A stretch of DNA of 10,217 bases, from NCBI GenBank assembly GCA_947445425.1, contig CANFFA010000055.1, positions 1 through 10,217 of the forward strand, given 5' to 3'. Positions 6,844 to 10,217 of this stretch are shown here, piece by piece. The translations under genes were made by a program, and so were the position numbers. How positions within the stretch are numbered: the stretch's first letter is position 1; each line of letters begins with the position of its first letter. The stretch is from Paludibacteraceae bacterium (GTDB lineage: Bacteria; Bacteroidota; Bacteroidia; Bacteroidales; Paludibacteraceae). The notes below the pieces were generated by a model. The model made no database searches. It saw only the letters and a program-made list of their open reading frames with translations, and had not been told where the DNA came from.

Positions 6844-7305
6844 ATGTCGTTACAAAATAAATTAATTGTCGCTGCCCTCTGCAATGGTACAGTGATTGAT
6901 CATATTCCATCAGAAAAATTATTCAAGGTGGTTTCCATTTTGAATTTGGATGTTTATAAAAATCTGATTACCATTGGAAATAATCTAGAGAGTACTAAAA
7001 TTCCCACCAAAGGTATCATCAAAATTTCAGACCGATTTTTAGAAGAAGATGAAACCAATAAAATTTCACTCATTGCTCCAAACGCAAACATTAGTATTAT
7101 TCGAAACTTTATAGTCGCTGAAAAACGTGCTTTGACGCTTCCTTCAGAAATTAGAGAGATTGTATTGTGCGGTAATCCTAACTGTATAACTAACAATCAA
7201 TCAGTTACTACAAAATTTCATGTTTTACATCATGATGAAGAGTTGATGTTCAAATGTCACTATTGTGAAAGAGAGGTCAAAGGTGACGAAGTTAAAATTA
7301 AATGA
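6844..7305 (+). CDS. pyrI: Aspartate carbamoyltransferase regulatory chain
   Basis: This non-catalytic subunit binds CTP/UTP (inhibitors) or ATP (activator) and links PyrB trimers through a zinc domain. I start it at ATG 6844 instead of the in-frame ATG at 6817. The protein is then 153 residues, the E. coli length, and the key residues fall at exactly the E. coli numbers. These are D19 (GTVIDHIP), K60 and K94 in the nucleotide site, and the four zinc cysteines C109, C114, C138 and C141 (CGNPNC and CHYC). The nine-residue extension from 6817 has no counterpart. It follows pyrB by 128 bases, a longish gap that contains a stem-loop. Its TGA stop overlaps the possible ATG of the flavin reductase gene. 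Retention of all ligand residues argues for a working allosteric enzyme; the actual effectors in this organism are not visible. Confidence 0.96.
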   Translation: MSLQNKLIVAALCNGTVIDHIPSEKLFKVVSILNLDVYKNLITIGNNLESTKIPTKGIIKISDRFLEEDETNKISLIAPNANISIIRNFIVAEKRALTLPSEIREIVLCGNPNCITNNQSVTTKFHVLHHDEELMFKCHYCEREVKGDEVKIK

Positions 7306-7925
7306 TTTTAAAATTTTACTATAAAATGCCAATAAAAAATCAAAACAATATTGACAATGGGCATGTTTCATGGAAACCTGGTACATTGATTTATCCAGTT
7401 CCAGCAGTACTGATTAGTTGTGGTAGTACGTCAGAAGAATATAATTTGCTTACAATCAGCTGGGTAGGAACGATTTGTACCAATCCGCCGATGTGTTATA
7501 TTTCAGTTCGTCCCGAAAGGCACTCCTACGACATAATTAAAAAGAACATGGAATTCGTAATTAATTTAACAAACGAAGACATGGCTTTTGCTACAGATTG
7601 GTGTGGCGTTAAAAGTGGTAAGGAGTATAATAAATTCGAGGAGATGAATCTTCATCCCGTTCAAGGCCAATTGGTTAAAGCTCCAATTGTTAAAGAATCA
7701 CCACTTTGCATTGAATGTAAAGTGAACGAAATTGTAAAATTAGGTTCTCATGACATGTTTATAGCCGAAGTTGTAAATGTGCAAGCAGACTCAAAATATA
7801 TTCATCCAGAAACAGATACTTTCAATCTTGCAGAAGCTAAATTGATTGCTTATTCCCATGGACATTATTTTAAATTGGGGGAGGAAATTGGAAAGTTTGG
7901 ATGGAGTGTGCAGAAAAAGAAATAA
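7302..7925 (+). CDS. Flavin reductase family protein (FMN-binding split barrel, flavoredoxin-like)
   Basis: This is a cytosolic flavoprotein of the flavin reductase-like domain family, whose members bind FMN and either reduce free flavin or carry electrons. Typical features are WKPGT near 24-28, the LLTISWVGTICTNPP stretch at 49-63 that shapes the flavin pocket, SVRPERHSYDII at 68-79, and FVINLTNED at 85-93. CGVKSGKEYNKF (101-112) is characteristic of the flavoredoxin-type branch found in anaerobes. The C-terminal GKFGWS closes the barrel. The length is 207 residues from ATG 7302, which overlaps the pyrI stop as ATGA and suggests translational coupling. A second ATG at 7326 gives 199 residues and a more family-like N-terminus, so the start is unresolved. 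Its place directly after pyrBI suggests co-transcription. Whether it serves pyrimidine metabolism is unknown, and its electron donor and acceptor are not visible. Confidence 0.88.
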   Translation: MILKFYYKMPIKNQNNIDNGHVSWKPGTLIYPVPAVLISCGSTSEEYNLLTISWVGTICTNPPMCYISVRPERHSYDIIKKNMEFVINLTNEDMAFATDWCGVKSGKEYNKFEEMNLHPVQGQLVKAPIVKESPLCIECKVNEIVKLGSHDMFIAEVVNVQADSKYIHPETDTFNLAEAKLIAYSHGHYFKLGEEIGKFGWSVQKKK

Positions 7926-7988
7926 ATAACTAAACAATAATTCGTCCGCTGGCTATTGCGAATAGACTTTGGACTTAAGACAAAAAAA

Positions 7989-9269
7989 ATGAAAAGAGAC
8001 CAAGTGATTTTTGACATCATCAAACGTGAGAAAGAACGTCAGATGAAAGGTATTGAGTTGATAGCTTCAGAAAACTTTGTAAGTGAGCAAGTTATGGAGG
8101 CTATGGGTTCTGTATTAACCAATAAATATGCCGAAGGTTACCCGGGAAAACGTTATTATGGTGGTTGTGAAGTAGTAGACGAAAGTGAACAAATTGCTAT
8201 CGATCGCTTGAAAGAAATTTTTGGTGCCGAATGGGCAAATGTACAACCACACTCTGGTGCGCAAGCCAATGCAGCTGTATTTTTAGCTTGTATGAATGCT
8301 GGTGATAAATTTATGGGCCTAAATTTATCACACGGTGGTCACTTATCTCATGGATCCCTCGTAAATAGTTCTGGTATTCTTTACAAACCTTGTGAATACA
8401 ATGTGTGTGAAGCAACAGGCCGAGTGGACTATGATCAAATGGAGGAAGTAGCATTACGCGAACAACCAAAAGTAATCGTTGGTGGTGGATCTGCTTACTC
8501 ACGTGAATGGGATTACAAACGCATGCGCGAAATCGCAGACAAAGTAGGTGCTATCTTGATGATAGACATGGCGCATCCAGCAGGTTTGATTGCTGCTGGA
8601 TTGTTGGAAAATCCATTGAAATGGGCACATATTGTAACTTCAACTACACACAAAACATTACGTGGACCACGGGGTGGTATCATTCTTTTAGGTAAAGATT
8701 TTCCAAATCCTTGGGGTAAAACAACTCCAAAAGGTGAAGTGAAAATGATGTCAGCCCTACTTGACTCTGCTGTATTTCCTGGGATTCAAGGCGGTCCTTT
8801 AGAGCATGTCATTGCAGCAAAAGCTGTCGCTTTTGGTGAATGTTTACAACCAGAATATAGAGCTTACCAAACTCAGGTGAAGAAAAATGCATCGGCACTG
8901 GCTAATGCATTAATTTCACGCGGCTTTACTATTATATCTGGTGGTACAGATAATCACTCTATGTTAGTTGATTTGCGCTCTAAATTCCCAGAGTTGACAG
9001 GTAAAGTAGCCGAGAAAGCATTGGAAAAAGCGGATATTACTGTTAATAAGAACATGGTTCCTTTCGATAGCCGTTCTGCTTTCCAAACTTCTGGTATTCG
9101 TCTGGGTACTCCTGCGATTACAAGTCGTGGAACAAAAGAGGAATTGATGGTAGAAATTGCTGAAATGATTGAAACAGTACTTTCTAATGTTGAAAATGAA
9201 ACTGTTATAAAATCAGTGAAAGATAAGGTGAATAAAACAATGGAGAAATATCCTTTGTTTGCGGACTAA
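7989..9269 (+). CDS. glyA: Serine hydroxymethyltransferase
   Basis: This PLP enzyme interconverts serine plus tetrahydrofolate with glycine plus 5,10-methylene-tetrahydrofolate, the main one-carbon source for thymidylate, purines and methionine. I start at ATG 7989, giving 426 residues ([15 protein letters not shown]). The in-frame ATG at 7956 would add an 11-residue leader with no homologue. The Schiff-base lysine is K222 in [12 protein letters not shown]. Other signatures are ELIASENF near 23-30, YYGGCEVVD at 56-64, [10 protein letters not shown] at 88-97 and DMAHPAGL at 193-200. The FPNPWGK segment after the lysine is, as I recall, typical of Bacteroidota forms. It follows the flavin reductase by 63 bases with no terminator between, so it may be reached by pyrBI transcripts. 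TAGACTTTG at 7968-7976 resembles a -7 element with one extra base, so an own promoter is also possible. A strong terminator follows. Confidence 0.98.
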   Translation: MKRDQVIFDIIKREKERQMKGIELIASENFVSEQVMEAMGSVLTNKYAEGYPGKRYYGGCEVVDESEQIAIDRLKEIFGAEWANVQPHSGAQANAAVFLACMNAGDKFMGLNLSHGGHLSHGSLVNSSGILYKPCEYNVCEATGRVDYDQMEEVALREQPKVIVGGGSAYSREWDYKRMREIADKVGAILMIDMAHPAGLIAAGLLENPLKWAHIVTSTTHKTLRGPRGGIILLGKDFPNPWGKTTPKGEVKMMSALLDSAVFPGIQGGPLEHVIAAKAVAFGECLQPEYRAYQTQVKKNASALANALISRGFTIISGGTDNHSMLVDLRSKFPELTGKVAEKALEKADITVNKNMVPFDSRSAFQTSGIRLGTPAITSRGTKEELMVEIAEMIETVLSNVENETVIKSVKDKVNKTMEKYPLFAD

Positions 9270-9293
9270 TTTGTAATTTGAATTTTGAAACTT

Positions 9294-9330
9294 CACGGTA
9301 GATATTGAAACAATTTCAATATCTACCGTG
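9294..9330 (+). terminator. Intrinsic terminator after glyA
   Basis: Bases 9294-9310 and 9314-9330 are exact reverse complements over 17 bp (arm begins CACGGTAGAT) with a three-base loop, or 16 bp with a five-base loop. The hairpin starts 24 bases after the glyA stop and is followed by TTTATTATAT, a short and imperfect U-tract. It separates glyA from purC. Confidence 0.8.
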
Positions 9331-9361
9331 TTTATTATATCTAATTATAACATAATATTAT

Positions 9362-10217
9362 ATGAACGCATTAACTCAAACAGACTTCCATTTTGATGGA
9401 CAAAAAAACGTTTACCACGGTAAGGTGCGTGACGTGTATACTGTGAAAGACGATTTATTGGTAATGATTGCTACCGATCGGATTTCAGCCTTTGACGTTG
9501 TATTACCCAAAGGAATTCCTTTTAAAGGACAAATGCTGAATCAAATTGCTGCCAAGTTTTTGGACGCAACGGCTGATATCGTTCCGAATTGGAAATTGGC
9601 TACTCCCGATCCTATGGTTACCGTTGGCTTACGCTGTGAGGGGTATCCAGTAGAAATGATTGTACGTGGTTATTTGTGTGGAAGTGCCTGGAGAACCTAT
9701 AAAGGTGGTGTCCGTGAAATCTGTGGTGTGAAGATTCCAGATGGAATGATTGAGAATCAACGTTTTCCGCAACCGATTATTACCCCAACTACCAAAGCTG
9801 AATTGGGTCGTCATGATGAAGATATTACCCGTGAAGAAATTTTAAGCCAAGGTTTAGTTTCAGTAGAAGAGTATGAAATGCTGGAGAAATATACAATGGC
9901 ATTGTTCAACCGTGGAACGGAAATGGCTGCTGAACGTGGATTGATTTTGGTGGATACAAAATATGAATTTGGAAGTCGTGATGGTAAAATTTACCTGATA
10001 GATGAAATTCATACGCCAGATTCTTCTCGTTATTTCTATTCTGATAGTTATCAAGAACTTTTCGAAAAAGGTGAAGCGCAAAAACAACTTTCAAAAGAAT
10101 TCGTTCGCGAATGGTTGATGGAAAATGGTTTCCAAGGAAAAGATGGTCAGCAAGTACCTGAAATGACCCCTGAAATAGTGTCAGGTATCAGTGAACGCTA
10201 TATTGAACTCTTCGAAA
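9362..10217 (+). CDS. purC: Phosphoribosylaminoimidazole-succinocarboxamide synthase (3' end outside window)
   Basis: This is SAICAR synthetase: CAIR plus aspartate plus ATP give SAICAR, a step of de novo purine synthesis. The reading frame is open from ATG 9362 to the right edge, 285 codons without a stop. Signatures are HGKVRDVY at 19-26, [13 protein letters not shown] at 37-49, [12 protein letters not shown] at 99-110, [15 protein letters not shown] at 141-155, LVDTKYEFG at 196-204 and [12 protein letters not shown] at 224-235. The chain is already longer than E. coli PurC (237), so it is the long form seen in Bacteroidota and in yeast Ade1, and probably lacks only a few tens of residues. 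It starts 31 bases after the glyA terminator. I see no good promoter in that gap, so expression may depend on read-through or on a promoter inside the glyA end. Confidence 0.96.
   Translation, partial: MNALTQTDFHFDGQKNVYHGKVRDVYTVKDDLLVMIATDRISAFDVVLPKGIPFKGQMLNQIAAKFLDATADIVPNWKLATPDPMVTVGLRCEGYPVEMIVRGYLCGSAWRTYKGGVREICGVKIPDGMIENQRFPQPIITPTTKAELGRHDEDITREEILSQGLVSVEEYEMLEKYTMALFNRGTEMAAERGLILVDTKYEFGSRDGKIYLIDEIHTPDSSRYFYSDSYQELFEKGEAQKQLSKEFVREWLMENGFQGKDGQQVPEMTPEIVSGISERYIELFE

Noticed and set aside
7926..7988. Possible terminator between the flavin reductase and glyA (TTCG...CGAA)
   Set aside because: Only four base pairs form at the base with little inside, and no T-run follows.
9629..10094. 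Minus-strand open frames opposite purC
   Set aside because: They overlap conserved PurC motifs on the other strand, overlap each other, and encode no recognisable domain.

Overview
The window is AT-rich bacterial chromosome carrying eight recognisable genes plus a possible fragment at its left edge. It looks like Bacteroidota, probably Bacteroidales. The evidence is the -7 motif TAnnTTTG with an upstream TTTG, the lack of clear Shine-Dalgarno sequences, a short OPX lipoprotein paired with a Wzc-type kinase, the long form of PurC, and a pyrB-pyrI-flavin reductase-glyA order that I recall from Bacteroides relatives. The assignment rests on recall and motifs, not a database search.

Layout. Positions 1-71 may hold the tail of an unidentified gene. 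Next come a small ferredoxin-NADP+ reductase-like flavoprotein (149-808) and rlmN (882-1922), both on the + strand. Two perfect inverted repeats (1957-1990 and 2045-2098) separate rlmN from a convergent minus-strand pair. That pair is an outer-membrane polysaccharide export lipoprotein (start corrected to 5306, end 4521) followed by a Wzc-like chain-length determinant/tyrosine autokinase (4472-2106). A 500-base divergent region (5307-5806) holds a very good promoter for the export pair and a plausible promoter with a leader of about 200 nt for pyrB.

To the right is a metabolic block on the + strand: pyrB (5807-6715), pyrI (6844-7305), a flavin reductase family protein overlapping or abutting pyrI (7302-7925), glyA (7989-9269), a strong terminator (9294-9330), and purC running off the right edge (9362-10217).

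How the genes work together. PyrB and PyrI together make a class of aspartate transcarbamoylase that is allosterically controlled by nucleotides. GlyA feeds one-carbon units to thymidylate and purine synthesis, and PurC is a purine step, so the right half is a nucleotide/one-carbon neighbourhood. The export lipoprotein and kinase form one envelope-spanning export machine, but no glycosyltransferase, flippase or polymerase gene lies in the window, so the pair looks like an orphan cassette. I see no CRISPR array, insertion sequence, tRNA, rRNA or defence system, and nothing that I would call a new biological system.
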